A DNA stretch of 64,000 nt, taken from assembly GCA_949289045.1 (NCBI GenBank), contig CASEMN010000001.1:1-64000 (forward strand), in the 5' to 3' direction. This document shows positions 36,355-46,071 of the stretch, in pieces; position 1 is the first letter of the stretch; each line of letters starts with the position of its first letter. The translations under genes were made by a program, and so were the position numbers. The notes under the pieces were generated by a model. The model did no database searches. It was given only the letters and a program-made list of their open reading frames with translations, and was not told the origin of the DNA. This stretch comes from an uncultured Oscillospiraceae bacterium (GTDB lineage Bacteria; Bacillota; Clostridia; Oscillospirales; Acutalibacteraceae).

Positions 36355-38796
36355 ATGAGGAATAAAAAAGCAAAGGATAGTTTTCTGCAAAAATTTGCGA
36401 CTTTTGCGGTAGATAAACGCTATATCCTTTTTGCAATTTATGCTGTTGGAATTATTTTTTCTATGTTTTCAATGAGTTGGGTGCAAGTTGAAAACGACTT
36501 GACTGTTTATCTTCCGGAAAATACGGAGACGCGTCAAGGTGTTCAGATTCTTCAGGAGAACTTTTTTACTCCTGCAACGGCAAGAGTCATGGTTTCCAAT
36601 GTCACCTATGAAACCGCGGAAGAGCTCTATGAGAAAATATCAGAGGTTGAAGGAATACAGCTTGTAACCTTTGATAGCACTGAAAACCATTACCGTGATG
36701 CAAGTGCAATGTATGATGTAACTTTTTCAGGCGGTAATTTTGACAAAAGTGCTTTGGATGCTGTTGAGAAAATACGGTTTATACTATTAGATTATGACTC
36801 TGCTATCGATACACAGGTTGGTTATGATGAAAATACGGCAATAGGCGAAGAGCTTACTACGATTCTAATTTTACTAATAATTATAATTTTAATTGTTCTA
36901 ACTTTGACTTCCCGTTCCTATGCCGAAATTTTAGTGCTTTTGCTGGCATTTGGAGCAGCGGCAATTTTAAATCTTGGAACAAACTTTATTTTCGGAAAAA
37001 TAAGCTTTATTTCTAATGCTATTGCTGTAGTACTTCAGCTGGCTTTGGCTATAGACTATGCTATAATTCTCTGCCATCGCTTTTCTGATGAGCATGAAAC
37101 AAAGGGTACCCGTGAAGCATGTATTTCAGCTTTGGCAAAGTCCATTCCTGAAATTACGGCATCCTCTCTTACAACTATCTGCGGTCTTGCAGCTTTGGCG
37201 TTTATGAAGTTTTCAATAGGACTTGATATGTCCATGGTGCTTATGAAGTCTATCTTTTTAAGCCTGCTTTCGGTATTTACCGTTATGCCTGGACTTATCA
37301 TGGTATTCAGCGGTCTTATTGACCGTACCCGCCATAAGCGTCTTATTCCCAATATAACTTTCCTCGGCAAATTTGCCGTAAAGGTACGCTATGTCATGCC
37401 GGTGCTTTTTGTGCTGGTGCTCATTGGTTCTTTCTACCTTTCCAGTCAGTGCCCATATTGCTATAGTTATACAGATCTTAAAACCAGTAAGAGCACTGAA
37501 CGTAAAGAGGAACATTTTGCTGTTAACGATGTTTTCGGTGTAAACAACATGGTGGCAATTGTAGTTCCAGGAAAGAATTACGAAGCCGAGAAAGCAATTT
37601 TGAAAGAGCTCGATTCTCGTCCGGAGGTAAAAAGCACAACTGGACTTTCTAAAATTGAAGCAATGAATGGCTATTGCCTTACCGATTCTTTAACTCCGAG
37701 ACAGTTTTCGGAACTGGTAGGCCTTGACTATGAAGTCGCCGAAGCTCTTTACAGTTTCTACGCTGTAAAAAATGTGCAATATGGTGAAATTATAAGCGGA
37801 TTATCAGAATATAAAGTTCCGCTGTTCGATATGTTCCTGTTTTTAAAGGATCAGATGGATGAGTACAATATTACCTTAGAAGGTGATATGCAGGAATATA
37901 TCGGTGATATGTTCACTCAGCTTGAAAGCGCACAAAAGCAGATGGCTAATGACGATTACAGTCTTTTGGCGGTTTATTTGAATTTGCCGGAGGAAGGGGA
38001 AGAAACCCTTAATTTCTTATCTGAAATCAGGCAGATAATAGGTCAGTACTATGACGGCGATTATTATGTCATAGGAAATTCAACCAGTGCGAGAGACTTG
38101 GCGGATTCATTTGCCTCTGATAATATTATGATAAGCGTTTTGTCGGCTTTTCTTGTTATTTTGGTACTTATTTTTACCTTCCGGTCAATTGGATTGCCAA
38201 TACTTCTGATAGCGGTAATTCAAGGCAGTATTTGGCTGAATTTCTCATTCCCGACAATTACTCAGCAGCCTCTTTACTTTGTAGGCTATCTAATTGTAAG
38301 CGCTATACAAATGGGTGCCAATATTGACTACGCTATTGTTATTTCAAGCCACTATCAAGAGGAGAAAAAACGTTTACCTCCTAAAAAAGCTATTATAGCG
38401 GCTTTGAATTCCGCTTTCCCGACGGTGTTTACATCAGGTACTATTATGGCATCTACCGGATTTTTAATAGGTAATATGTCGGCTCATCCGGTTGTATCAA
38501 TTATGGGTAACTGTATGGGACGCGGTACTTTAATTTCAATGATTCTTGTTCTCTGTGTTCTGCCATCCATATTGGTTCTTGGTGATGCAATAATAGAGAA
38601 AACAAGATTCAAGTTCAAGAGCACTCAGCCGCCTGTACAGTCGGCAAGCGGTACAATAAAAGTAAGCGGACGCGTCAGAGGTTATATTTCCGGTATGGTA
38701 GATGCCGACTTTGACGGAGTAGTACACGGTTATTTTGATGCTTCCGTTTCATCGGACGGACAAATTACTACTGAAGGAGGCAATGAAGATGAATAA
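36355..38796 (+). CDS. RND/MMPL-family transporter with beta-rich C-terminal tail
   Basis: An 813-aa protein with two tandem transmembrane halves, each having a first helix, an external loop and a five-helix sterol-sensing-like bundle (about 175-320 and 570-735). The conserved DYA appears in both halves (LAIDYAIILCHRF and ANIDYAIVISSHY). It belongs to the HAE/MMPL branch that moves lipids or hydrophobic compounds. Residues after about 745 form a soluble tail with alternating Val/Ile-Gly strands (TIKVSGRVRGYISG), reminiscent of bactofilin repeats. GGGTGGT precedes the ATG. It overlaps the next gene by 8 bp. Confidence 0.88.
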   Translation: MRNKKAKDSFLQKFATFAVDKRYILFAIYAVGIIFSMFSMSWVQVENDLTVYLPENTETRQGVQILQENFFTPATARVMVSNVTYETAEELYEKISEVEGIQLVTFDSTENHYRDASAMYDVTFSGGNFDKSALDAVEKIRFILLDYDSAIDTQVGYDENTAIGEELTTILILLIIIILIVLTLTSRSYAEILVLLLAFGAAAILNLGTNFIFGKISFISNAIAVVLQLALAIDYAIILCHRFSDEHETKGTREACISALAKSIPEITASSLTTICGLAALAFMKFSIGLDMSMVLMKSIFLSLLSVFTVMPGLIMVFSGLIDRTRHKRLIPNITFLGKFAVKVRYVMPVLFVLVLIGSFYLSSQCPYCYSYTDLKTSKSTERKEEHFAVNDVFGVNNMVAIVVPGKNYEAEKAILKELDSRPEVKSTTGLSKIEAMNGYCLTDSLTPRQFSELVGLDYEVAEALYSFYAVKNVQYGEIISGLSEYKVPLFDMFLFLKDQMDEYNITLEGDMQEYIGDMFTQLESAQKQMANDDYSLLAVYLNLPEEGEETLNFLSEIRQIIGQYYDGDYYVIGNSTSARDLADSFASDNIMISVLSAFLVILVLIFTFRSIGLPILLIAVIQGSIWLNFSFPTITQQPLYFVGYLIVSAIQMGANIDYAIVISSHYQEEKKRLPPKKAIIAALNSAFPTVFTSGTIMASTGFLIGNMSAHPVVSIMGNCMGRGTLISMILVLCVLPSILVLGDAIIEKTRFKFKSTQPPVQSASGTIKVSGRVRGYISGMVDADFDGVVHGYFDASVSSDGQITTEGGNEDE

Positions 38797-41443
38797 GTGT
38801 TTGAAGATTATAATAAGCTTTTGTCTGTCTCTTTGCCTCGTAGCGAGCGGTGTTTTAGTATTTTGTGCGGATAACACAGGCTTTTACGACTCAAAAGGAC
38901 TGCACATTAGAAGCCTTAATGAATTTTTAGTGTTTGCTGATAACTGCCGCCTTGACAGTTACAGTCAGGATTTAAATGTTTATCTTGAAGTAGATCTTGA
39001 CCTAAGTGAAACAGAGTTTTCCGGAGTACCGATTTTCTGCGGCACCTTTGAGGGCGATAACCATACTATTACTGGCCTTAGCATAACAAGTGACGGTTCG
39101 GTTCAGGGTTTGTTCCGTTATCTTACTGAAACTGCACATGTTAAGAATTTAATTGTAGAGGGTACGGTTACGCCTAAAGGCAGCGGTGAATATGTGGGCA
39201 GTATCGCCGGAGATAACGCTGGTAAAATTGAAAACTGTAGTTTCAAAGGAGAAGTTTCCGGAACTGACTGTATAGGCGGTATAGCGGGAACAAATAAGGT
39301 CACAGGTATTATAGAAAACTGTAATGTGGCCGGCAGCGTTTACGGTAACCATTTTGTTGGAGGTATTGCCGGCGAAAATTTCGGTACTGTTCGCAGCTGT
39401 GCAAATTTTGCTGAGATTAACGTAACCGAGAAGCAAAATACAGTTGATCTTTCAGATATTTCTTTGGATTCATTGACTGATTCAGAATCTGCAAATACCG
39501 TTACCGATATCGGCGGAATAGCCGGTACGAGCAGCGGAGTTATAAGAGAATGTAATAACCTTGGAAATGTTGGCTATCTTCGTATGGGATATAATATCGG
39601 CGGAATAGCCGGAAGCCAGGTGGGATACATAGCTGACTGTAACAATTTTGCTAAGATATATGGAAGAAAAGATGTAGGCGGTATAGTCGGACAGGCTGAG
39701 CCTACGTCTGAAATAGAGTATTCAATGGATACTCTTCAAATTTTCCAGCAGAAGCTCAACGACGTTTACGACCTTTTCCATCATATACCTGATTCTGTTG
39801 ATCAGAGTAACTCATATTTGAACGGTCAATTTGAGATTCTCGGTAAGCAGCTTGAAGAGGCGGCCGAATATGTACCTGTGTTTTTCCCTGAAGAAGACGG
39901 AACAATGCCGGAACATGATACTGTTCAGTCTGCTGTCAACAGTCTCAGTGCGGATATGAACGATATTTATAAAACTCTCAGTGTAATGTATAGAGAGGCT
40001 GAGAGCACTGCCAATTCCATGTACAGCGATGCTCAGGAAATAAGTGAGCAGATTGATTCTATGGTGGCGCTGCTGTGCAATCCTTATGACAGCCTTGGAG
40101 TAGGTTTTCATGATATTTCCGACGAAGATACAGAAGATAACCTTACCGGTAAAATAGAAAACAGTCCTAATTACGGTTCTGTTTCCGGTGATTTGAATGT
40201 AGGAGGTATTGTTGGAACAATTGCCTGGGAAAACGATTTGGATGCAGAGGACGACTGGCAAATCAGCGGAGATATATCCATGAATTTCCGAGGAAAAGTT
40301 CGTGCGGTTGTTTTAAACAGCACTAATTATGCTCTTGTTTCAGCTACAAAGCGCAATGCAGGCGGTATAATCGGCTACATGGCTTTTGGTCTTGTAAAGG
40401 AATGTGTCAACGGAGGTAAAATTGATGCAGCCTCTGCCGAATATGTAGGCGGAATTGCAGGCGACAGCACCGGTTTCCTTCGTGGTAACAGCGCAAAATG
40501 TGAGCTTTCCGGAAGCGTCAGCGTAGGCGGAATTGCCGGAAGAGCAGTAACTGTAACTGATTGCATCAGCATGATAGATATAAGTGAGGCTACCGAAAAG
40601 ACTGGTGCCATTATGGGAATAAAGGGAACCTCCTCTTTATCAGAAGAGGAAGGGGAGATTGAAGATAATTACTATCTTGTTGTCCATAAGGATTTCGGCG
40701 GCATAGACGGTATAAATTATGAAGGTGCTGCTGTTTCTCTTGACGAAGAGGAATTTTTTGATCTGCCGGAACTTGACGATATATTTAAAAGGGCTGCAGT
40801 GACATTTGTAGGCGAGGACGGAATAAGTGAAATTGTTTTTGTCCCCACCGGAGAAAGACTTAGTGCTTCTGAGATTCCTGCTGTACCTGAAAAAAACGGA
40901 TATAACGGAGAGTGGGAAAATCTCGAGGATGCAGACTTATCAAATATATATTTTGATTTGATTTTCTACCCGGTCTATGATGCCTATCAGGTAACTGTTC
41001 AAAGTAGGCTTACCCGTTATGACGGAAAACCGATTCTTATCGCTCAGGGCAATTTCCCAGATATGGACTATTTCGAGCTTGAAAAAGTAACTCAGCTTCC
41101 CACTGTTGAGGAGAAGGAAAAAGCTGTTGAAGGATGGGTTATCCCGAATTTTTCAGAAGACAAAACTCAGCTTCGCTTTTTACTGCCGAGAGGTTGTGAT
41201 GCCGATGCAGTAAAGATTTTAGTTAAGGACGAAGCGGGAGATTGGGAAGAAACAGCCTTTACAGTAAGCAGCAGTTATGTTGTATTTTCAGTTGATGGTT
41301 CAGACGATGCTTTTTGTGTTGTATCTGTTCCGGAATCAATAAGCTGGTGGGTATATGCAATAGGTGCAGTTGCAGTCGTTGCTATTATTACGGGTTCTGT
41401 TATTGTAATTAAGAAAAAGTCAAGAAGAAAAAGAGCGAGATAA
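38789..41443 (+). CDS. Secreted GLUG-repeat surface protein with C-terminal membrane anchor
   Basis: An 884-aa protein with a signal peptide (residues 1-27, IIISFCLSLCLVASGVLVFCA). About ten GLUG-type repeats (VGGIAG followed by a turn and IENC-like strand) lie at about 130-320 and 460-610. A helical insert (about 320-455) separates the two repeat blocks. A List/Flg_new-like region (VFVPTGERLSASEIPAVPEK) near 690-730 and a C-terminal helix with KKKSRRKRAR complete it. The start ATG 38789 has AGGAGG eight bases upstream. GLUG repeats are common in adhesins. Coupled translation with the RND gene suggests a joint envelope function (inference). Confidence 0.82.
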   Translation: MNKCLKIIISFCLSLCLVASGVLVFCADNTGFYDSKGLHIRSLNEFLVFADNCRLDSYSQDLNVYLEVDLDLSETEFSGVPIFCGTFEGDNHTITGLSITSDGSVQGLFRYLTETAHVKNLIVEGTVTPKGSGEYVGSIAGDNAGKIENCSFKGEVSGTDCIGGIAGTNKVTGIIENCNVAGSVYGNHFVGGIAGENFGTVRSCANFAEINVTEKQNTVDLSDISLDSLTDSESANTVTDIGGIAGTSSGVIRECNNLGNVGYLRMGYNIGGIAGSQVGYIADCNNFAKIYGRKDVGGIVGQAEPTSEIEYSMDTLQIFQQKLNDVYDLFHHIPDSVDQSNSYLNGQFEILGKQLEEAAEYVPVFFPEEDGTMPEHDTVQSAVNSLSADMNDIYKTLSVMYREAESTANSMYSDAQEISEQIDSMVALLCNPYDSLGVGFHDISDEDTEDNLTGKIENSPNYGSVSGDLNVGGIVGTIAWENDLDAEDDWQISGDISMNFRGKVRAVVLNSTNYALVSATKRNAGGIIGYMAFGLVKECVNGGKIDAASAEYVGGIAGDSTGFLRGNSAKCELSGSVSVGGIAGRAVTVTDCISMIDISEATEKTGAIMGIKGTSSLSEEEGEIEDNYYLVVHKDFGGIDGINYEGAAVSLDEEEFFDLPELDDIFKRAAVTFVGEDGISEIVFVPTGERLSASEIPAVPEKNGYNGEWENLEDADLSNIYFDLIFYPVYDAYQVTVQSRLTRYDGKPILIAQGNFPDMDYFELEKVTQLPTVEEKEKAVEGWVIPNFSEDKTQLRFLLPRGCDADAVKILVKDEAGDWEETAFTVSSSYVVFSVDGSDDAFCVVSVPESISWWVYAIGAVAVVAIITGSVIVIKKKSRRKRAR

Positions 41444-41481
41444 ATTTATTAAATAGTAATATTTATAAAATTTACTAAGAG

Positions 41482-41515
41482 AACGCCTGAAGGCTTATGT
41501 CTTCAGGCGTTTTTA
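41482..41515 (+). terminator. Terminator of the RND-GLUG operon
   Basis: Perfect 11-bp arms AACGCCTGAAG (41482-41492) and CTTCAGGCGTT (41501-41511), then TTTT. Confidence 0.9.
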
Positions 41516-41573
41516 TACTCTATGTGTTCTGTTTGAATAATAAAATGTATTTTACACTTTTTTAGCCTTTTTA

Positions 41574-41601
41574 TTGAAAAGTTTATATTATATGTTATAA
41601 T
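41574..41601 (+). promoter_or_regulatory. Strong predicted promoter of the GH36-like gene
   Basis: TTGAAA at 41574-41579, 16-bp spacer, extended -10 TGT-TATAAT ending at 41601. It leaves a leader of about 160 nt. Confidence 0.75.
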
Positions 41602-41607
41602 TAAACA

Positions 41608-41766
41608 GAATTTAAAAATTGCTCATCATTGTTTTACTTATATATCGAATAAGAGTAAAATATTTGCTTTTAATTTAAAGAGCAATTATAAATAAAACGA
41701 GGACGATAAACCTAAATTTAAGGTTGTAAAATTTATCTTATTTTTTATGAAAAGGAGAATTATACA
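41608..41766 (+). promoter_or_regulatory. Long, potentially structured 5' leader of the GH36-like gene
   Basis: Contains AATTGCTC (41617-41624) complementary to GAGCAATT (41680-41687). A nested element follows: GATAAA/TTTATC closing over AACCT-AAATTTA-AGGTT (41705-41737). No terminator is present. Apart from this the 323-bp gap holds only the upstream terminator and promoter. Confidence 0.35.
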
Positions 41767-43506
41767 GTGAAAGGTGAAATGGTAAGTTTTAAGTCGGCAG
41801 GCAAATTATCCGTAGTGGTTGAAGAGAAGAAAGAAGAGTTTTTTCCGAAAATTGTGAATTCATCTGAAAACGCAGCTCAAGTAAAGGAAGCACTGGTTTT
41901 GGAGAAAAATATATCGGAGCTTGGCTTTTCTGAAAACGCCATGGTTTATTGTGAAGGCTATCAAAAGCTGACTTCCACTTATGTAAAGCTTGGAGATGTT
42001 TCCGAGAATCTTGGAGGAATGGACAGAGATCATTATAAACTGCCGCAAACTAAGGGATTTTTTACGGGTTATAATTATGTCTGCTTTTCTGAAAATGGAC
42101 GTGTTTTGCTTTTTGGAGCCACCAGCTGTAGAAGATATTCCACAGAGGTTAGGATAAATCAGGAAAAGCTTCAGCTTGTTCAGATTACTGAAGGACGAGA
42201 AGTTCATGCAAATTCGGAGCTTTCTCTCGAAAGCTATACAGTAATTGAGGGAACAGATAAAAATTGCGTTATGGAAAAATTTGCTTCTTTTCTCACTGAA
42301 CATCATCCAACTATACCTTTTAAAGAAGTCCCAGATGGTTGGTGCAGCTGGTATTGCTATGGTCCCAATGTAACCCAAAAAGACATTATGGAAAACATGG
42401 CCGCCGGAAAAAAATATCATGGATTAAAGTATATTCAAATTGATGACGGATACCAGCCGCATATGGGTGACTGGCTTTTACAGACGAAAAAATTCCCCTC
42501 AAAAATGAAAGATTTATGTTTAGAAATAAAGAATGCAGGATTTGAGCCGGCGATGTGGGTAGCTCCGTTTATTGCATCTGAGAAAAGTGAGCTGCTGAGA
42601 AATCATCCTGATTGGTTTATAAAGGATGAAAGCGGCAAACCTCTTTGCACTGCCGATGTAACTTTTAGAGGATGGCGTGATGCACCCTGGTATTTTCTTG
42701 ATCCTACGCATCCGGAAGCGATCGAATATTTAAAGCACGTTTTTAGGGTTATGAAAAATGAATGGAAAGTAAATTACTTTAAACTTGATGCAAATGCATG
42801 GGGGGCATTGCCTTTCGGAGTGAGATTTAAAAAGGATGTAACAAGTGTTGAGGCATATCGTATTGGCATGGCGGCTATATGGGAAGCCTGCGGATCTGAT
42901 ACATATCTGCTCGGCTGCAATGCACCGCTGTGGCCTTCCATAGGTGCTGTAAACGGAATGAGGGTGACTGCGGATATTGAGCGAAATATGAAAACTGTAA
43001 AAAGTCTTGCAAGTCAGTGTTTCCACAGGAACTGGATGCACAACCGTCTTTGGATAAATGACCCTGACTGTCTTGTTCAGGAGGATATTGCCACAGGGTT
43101 CAGAGCAAAAATACCGTTTTTGAGAAATGTAAAGAGAAATCCAAAGCATGATGCCATGTATCGCTATGCGGCAGCTTTTGTAAGGGCAAGCGGCGGTATG
43201 GTGCTTAGCGGAGACAAACTGTTTTCTCTTAATGACTATGATGACAAAATTATAGATAAAATACTTTCTGCACCAAGAAAAGCGGCTGAATTCAATGAAG
43301 ATTTTTCAGTAGGTATTACCGACACAGAAAAAAGCCGAGAGTATTTCCTTTTTAATTCTACGGATAAACCTAAAACATTTACCCTTCCTGTAACCGGACA
43401 GATTCTAAATCAGTTTACCGACGAAATTGTTTCATCTGACGGGAAATACAATGTTACTATAGGTGCTAATGATGCGCTTTGGCTGAAAGTCAAAAAGGAT
43501 AAATAA
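41767..43506 (+). CDS. GH36-like alpha-galactosidase/melibiase
   Basis: A 579-aa enzyme with an N-terminal beta-sandwich (about 1-180), a TIM-barrel catalytic domain (about 190-480, with PDGWCSWYCYGPNVT and YIQIDDGYQPHMGDW) and a short C-terminal beta domain. The likely nucleophile is Asp341 in YFKLDANAWG. A candidate acid/base lies in RVTADIERN near 402. No signal peptide is present, so it acts on imported oligosaccharides in the cytosol. The start is GTG 41767, nine bases after AAGGAG. GH36 covers alpha-galactosidases and related alpha-glycosidases; the precise sugar is not certain. Confidence 0.85.
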   Translation: MKGEMVSFKSAGKLSVVVEEKKEEFFPKIVNSSENAAQVKEALVLEKNISELGFSENAMVYCEGYQKLTSTYVKLGDVSENLGGMDRDHYKLPQTKGFFTGYNYVCFSENGRVLLFGATSCRRYSTEVRINQEKLQLVQITEGREVHANSELSLESYTVIEGTDKNCVMEKFASFLTEHHPTIPFKEVPDGWCSWYCYGPNVTQKDIMENMAAGKKYHGLKYIQIDDGYQPHMGDWLLQTKKFPSKMKDLCLEIKNAGFEPAMWVAPFIASEKSELLRNHPDWFIKDESGKPLCTADVTFRGWRDAPWYFLDPTHPEAIEYLKHVFRVMKNEWKVNYFKLDANAWGALPFGVRFKKDVTSVEAYRIGMAAIWEACGSDTYLLGCNAPLWPSIGAVNGMRVTADIERNMKTVKSLASQCFHRNWMHNRLWINDPDCLVQEDIATGFRAKIPFLRNVKRNPKHDAMYRYAAAFVRASGGMVLSGDKLFSLNDYDDKIIDKILSAPRKAAEFNEDFSVGITDTEKSREYFLFNSTDKPKTFTLPVTGQILNQFTDEIVSSDGKYNVTIGANDALWLKVKKDK

Positions 43507-43518
43507 AAATTCCACTTT

Positions 43519-43550
43519 AAAACAGCGGCAGTTATATTGCTGCTGTTTTT
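43519..43550 (+). terminator. Terminator after the GH36-like gene
   Basis: AACAGCGGCAG pairs with TTGCTGCTGTT, with G-U pairs, followed by TTTTTGC. Confidence 0.75.
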
Positions 43551-43622
43551 TGCTATATTTGAAATTTAAATATAAATACAGTCGGAATTTATGAAAAAGT
43601 GGATTATTTAAACAAGAATAAT

Positions 43623-43654
43623 GTGAAAACTATGATATTTTTACTTGTTTTCAC
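43623..43654. promoter_or_regulatory. Inverted repeat overlapping the -35 (putative operator)
   Basis: GTGAAAAC (43623-43630) and GTTTTCAC (43647-43654) are perfect 8-bp arms, 24 bp apart start to start. The right arm covers the -35 of the beta-helix lipoprotein gene. Confidence 0.45.
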
Positions 43655-43674
43655 TTTTTGAAGAATGATATAAT
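43645..43674 (+). promoter_or_regulatory. Predicted promoter of the beta-helix lipoprotein gene
   Basis: TTGTTT at 43645-43650, 18-bp spacer, extended consensus -10 TGA-TATAAT ending at 43674. Confidence 0.65.
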
Positions 43675-43732
43675 CCCTTAATAAAAGATAATTTTATTGT
43701 TCTTGATTTTTAAAAGGAAAGCGGTGTTTTTT

Positions 43733-45967
43733 ATGAAAATTTTCCGAAGATTCACAGCAGCAATGCTTGCAGTGATGCTTATGGTAGCTTTGGCAGGATG
43801 CGGAAACAATTACAGCGAAATTGCGGCTCCGTCGAATCTTTCTGTAAAATCTGGGGAGGCACAGGAAAAAGTGATCGGAGATTATTATGTATCGGTAAAC
43901 GGAAATGATGAAAATCTGGGCACAAGTCCCGATAAAGCTTTCAAAACAATTGGTAAAGCGCAGCAAACTGTCCGGGAGCGTATAGCTAATGGTGATGTAC
44001 CGGAGAATGGTCTTACTGTTTCCATAATGGAAGGAAATTATAATGAGAATAATCTGCTTTTTGATGAAAAAGATTCTGGAAGTGAAGGTAAATCCATAAC
44101 TTATGCCGCATATGGCGATGGCGAGGTAATTCTCAACGGCGGAATAGAATTGAAAGCAGATGATTTTGAAAATGTAAGCGGTGAAGCAGCTGAAAGACTT
44201 TCAGAAGACGCTGTTAAAAATATTAAAATGGTTGATTTGTCAAAATATAATCTGACAAAGGAAGATTACGGAATTCTTTATGCTTTAGGAGCTTACAACA
44301 CCGCTGAATATTACGACGGAGATACTACAGGCCCTAATCCTTGCGAGCTGTTTTTCAATGATACACGACTTACATTGGCACGTTATCCCAACGAAGGCAA
44401 TCTTAAAACAGGAGAAGTGCTTGATATTGGTGATGCCCATGAACCTAACGCTCCCGGACCCCTTGATGAAACATGGACTCAGAGAAGAAATCAGCGCGGC
44501 GGTACCTTTGTAATGGACGACGATACTTATGAAAGAGTAAAAAGCTGGAAAACCCTTGATGACGTTTGGGCATTCGGATATTTTTACTGGGACTGGGCTG
44601 ATATGTCAACTCCCATAAAGAGCATCAATGATGATACCAAGAGCCTTACAACAAAGTATTGCAGCCCTTACGGTTTTAAAGAGGATTGTGATTACTATTT
44701 CTATAATGTTTTTGAAGAGCTTGATGCTCCCGGCGAATACTTCATTGACCGAGAGGCAAATATTCTTTATATTTATCCACCAAAGGCTCTTGAGGATAGC
44801 GATGTAAGCCTTTCCGTTACAACAAAAAGCGTTGTTGAAATTACGGAAAAGGCATCTTATATAAATTTAAAAGGCTTGACAGTTCAGGGTACAAGAGGCG
44901 ACGGAGTTACAATTGCCGGTACAAACTGCACTGCGGAAAACTGTACTGTTAAAAACGCTGCCGGCTGCGGAATAAATGTAGCTGGAAGCAAAAATAAAAT
45001 TGTTAACTGTGAAGTCAAGAGTATAGGCAAGGATGCAGTTCTTCTTGGCGGCGGGGATAATGAGACATTAACTCCAGGTGAAAATGTCGTAGAGAACTGC
45101 TATCTTCATGATTTTGGACAGGTTCAGAAAACTTATATTGCAGGTGTAAATATCAGCGGCGTGGGAAATACAGCTTCCCATAACGAAATATGCAACGCTC
45201 CTCATATGGGAATTTACTATACCGGTAATGATAATATCATGGAGTATAATAATGTCCACGATGTAGTGCTTCAGTCTTCGGATGCAGGTGCAATCTATAC
45301 AGGTTTCAGCTTGAGTACATATGGCAACATTGTACGCTATAACTGTATTTATAATATAGGTTCAGGGGAATTTACTCCCAGCGGAATATACTTTGACGAT
45401 AACTCTTCAGGACAAACTGCTCACGGAAATGTCCTTGTCAATATTCCTGGCTATGCCATTCTTGTAGGCGGCGGAAGAGATAATACAATTACCAATAACC
45501 TTGTTATAAATTCCGGCAGTGTGTTCCAGTACGATGACAGAGCATATGACGGTTATCATAATGACGGATGGTATGCGAAAAATTGTAAGGATCCCGACAG
45601 CAGAATGTGGGAGGCATATGATGAGGCAAAAACCCTTAATGAAAAATGGGGTCATAAATATGAGGGAATAGATAAAATGCATCAGGATTACAGCCGTGAA
45701 GATGATCCGGGATTTGCAGTAAATCCTGCCGGTTCTGTTGTAAAGAATAATATCATCATAAGCGAAAAAGGCGATATGGGCTTTGTAGCAGATAGTGTAA
45801 AAAAATATTCCGATGTAAGTAATAACGGTACTTATAAACTCAGCAGTGCACTTAAACAGTTTGAGGACGCTGAAAACGGAATTTATGTATTTAAATCCGA
45901 TTCAAAAATACTCAGTGAAAATCCTGATTTTGAGCAGATTCCATTTGATGAGATTGGAATAAAATAA
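43733..45967 (+). CDS. Right-handed beta-helix lipoprotein (probable glycan-active)
   Basis: A 744-aa surface lipoprotein. The signal peptide ends in a lipobox, VALAGC, with Cys22 the lipidation site. Residues about 43-90 (YYVSVNGNDENLGTSPDKAFKT) match the DUF1565-type opening of parallel beta-helix enzymes. The helix runs over about 370-620, with repeated coils such as GLTVQGTRGDGVTIAG and NCTAENCTVKNAAGCGI. These folds include pectate lyase-like and other polysaccharide-active proteins. No catalytic residue can be assigned. The start ATG 43733 was chosen because it gives the signal peptide. It is the only exported member of the glycan locus. Confidence 0.82.
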   Translation: MKIFRRFTAAMLAVMLMVALAGCGNNYSEIAAPSNLSVKSGEAQEKVIGDYYVSVNGNDENLGTSPDKAFKTIGKAQQTVRERIANGDVPENGLTVSIMEGNYNENNLLFDEKDSGSEGKSITYAAYGDGEVILNGGIELKADDFENVSGEAAERLSEDAVKNIKMVDLSKYNLTKEDYGILYALGAYNTAEYYDGDTTGPNPCELFFNDTRLTLARYPNEGNLKTGEVLDIGDAHEPNAPGPLDETWTQRRNQRGGTFVMDDDTYERVKSWKTLDDVWAFGYFYWDWADMSTPIKSINDDTKSLTTKYCSPYGFKEDCDYYFYNVFEELDAPGEYFIDREANILYIYPPKALEDSDVSLSVTTKSVVEITEKASYINLKGLTVQGTRGDGVTIAGTNCTAENCTVKNAAGCGINVAGSKNKIVNCEVKSIGKDAVLLGGGDNETLTPGENVVENCYLHDFGQVQKTYIAGVNISGVGNTASHNEICNAPHMGIYYTGNDNIMEYNNVHDVVLQSSDAGAIYTGFSLSTYGNIVRYNCIYNIGSGEFTPSGIYFDDNSSGQTAHGNVLVNIPGYAILVGGGRDNTITNNLVINSGSVFQYDDRAYDGYHNDGWYAKNCKDPDSRMWEAYDEAKTLNEKWGHKYEGIDKMHQDYSREDDPGFAVNPAGSVVKNNIIISEKGDMGFVADSVKKYSDVSNNGTYKLSSALKQFEDAENGIYVFKSDSKILSENPDFEQIPFDEIGIK

Positions 45968-46015
45968 ATTCCTTTAAAGGCAATATAATATTACAAAAAA
46001 GAATAGCATTTTACC

Positions 46016-46043
46016 TTGACCGGAAGAGCCCAGCTGTTATCAT
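46016..46043 (+). promoter_or_regulatory. Predicted promoter of the GH95 gene
   Basis: TTGACC at 46016-46021 and TATCAT at 46038-46043 with 16-bp spacing, 28 bp before the start codon. Confidence 0.6.
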
Positions 46044-46071
46044 ATAGACAACAGAAAGACGGAGGAAAAAC

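Noticed and set aside
39812..40261. Minus-strand frame inside the GLUG protein gene
   Set aside because: A shadow of the repeat gene without a ribosome site or family match.
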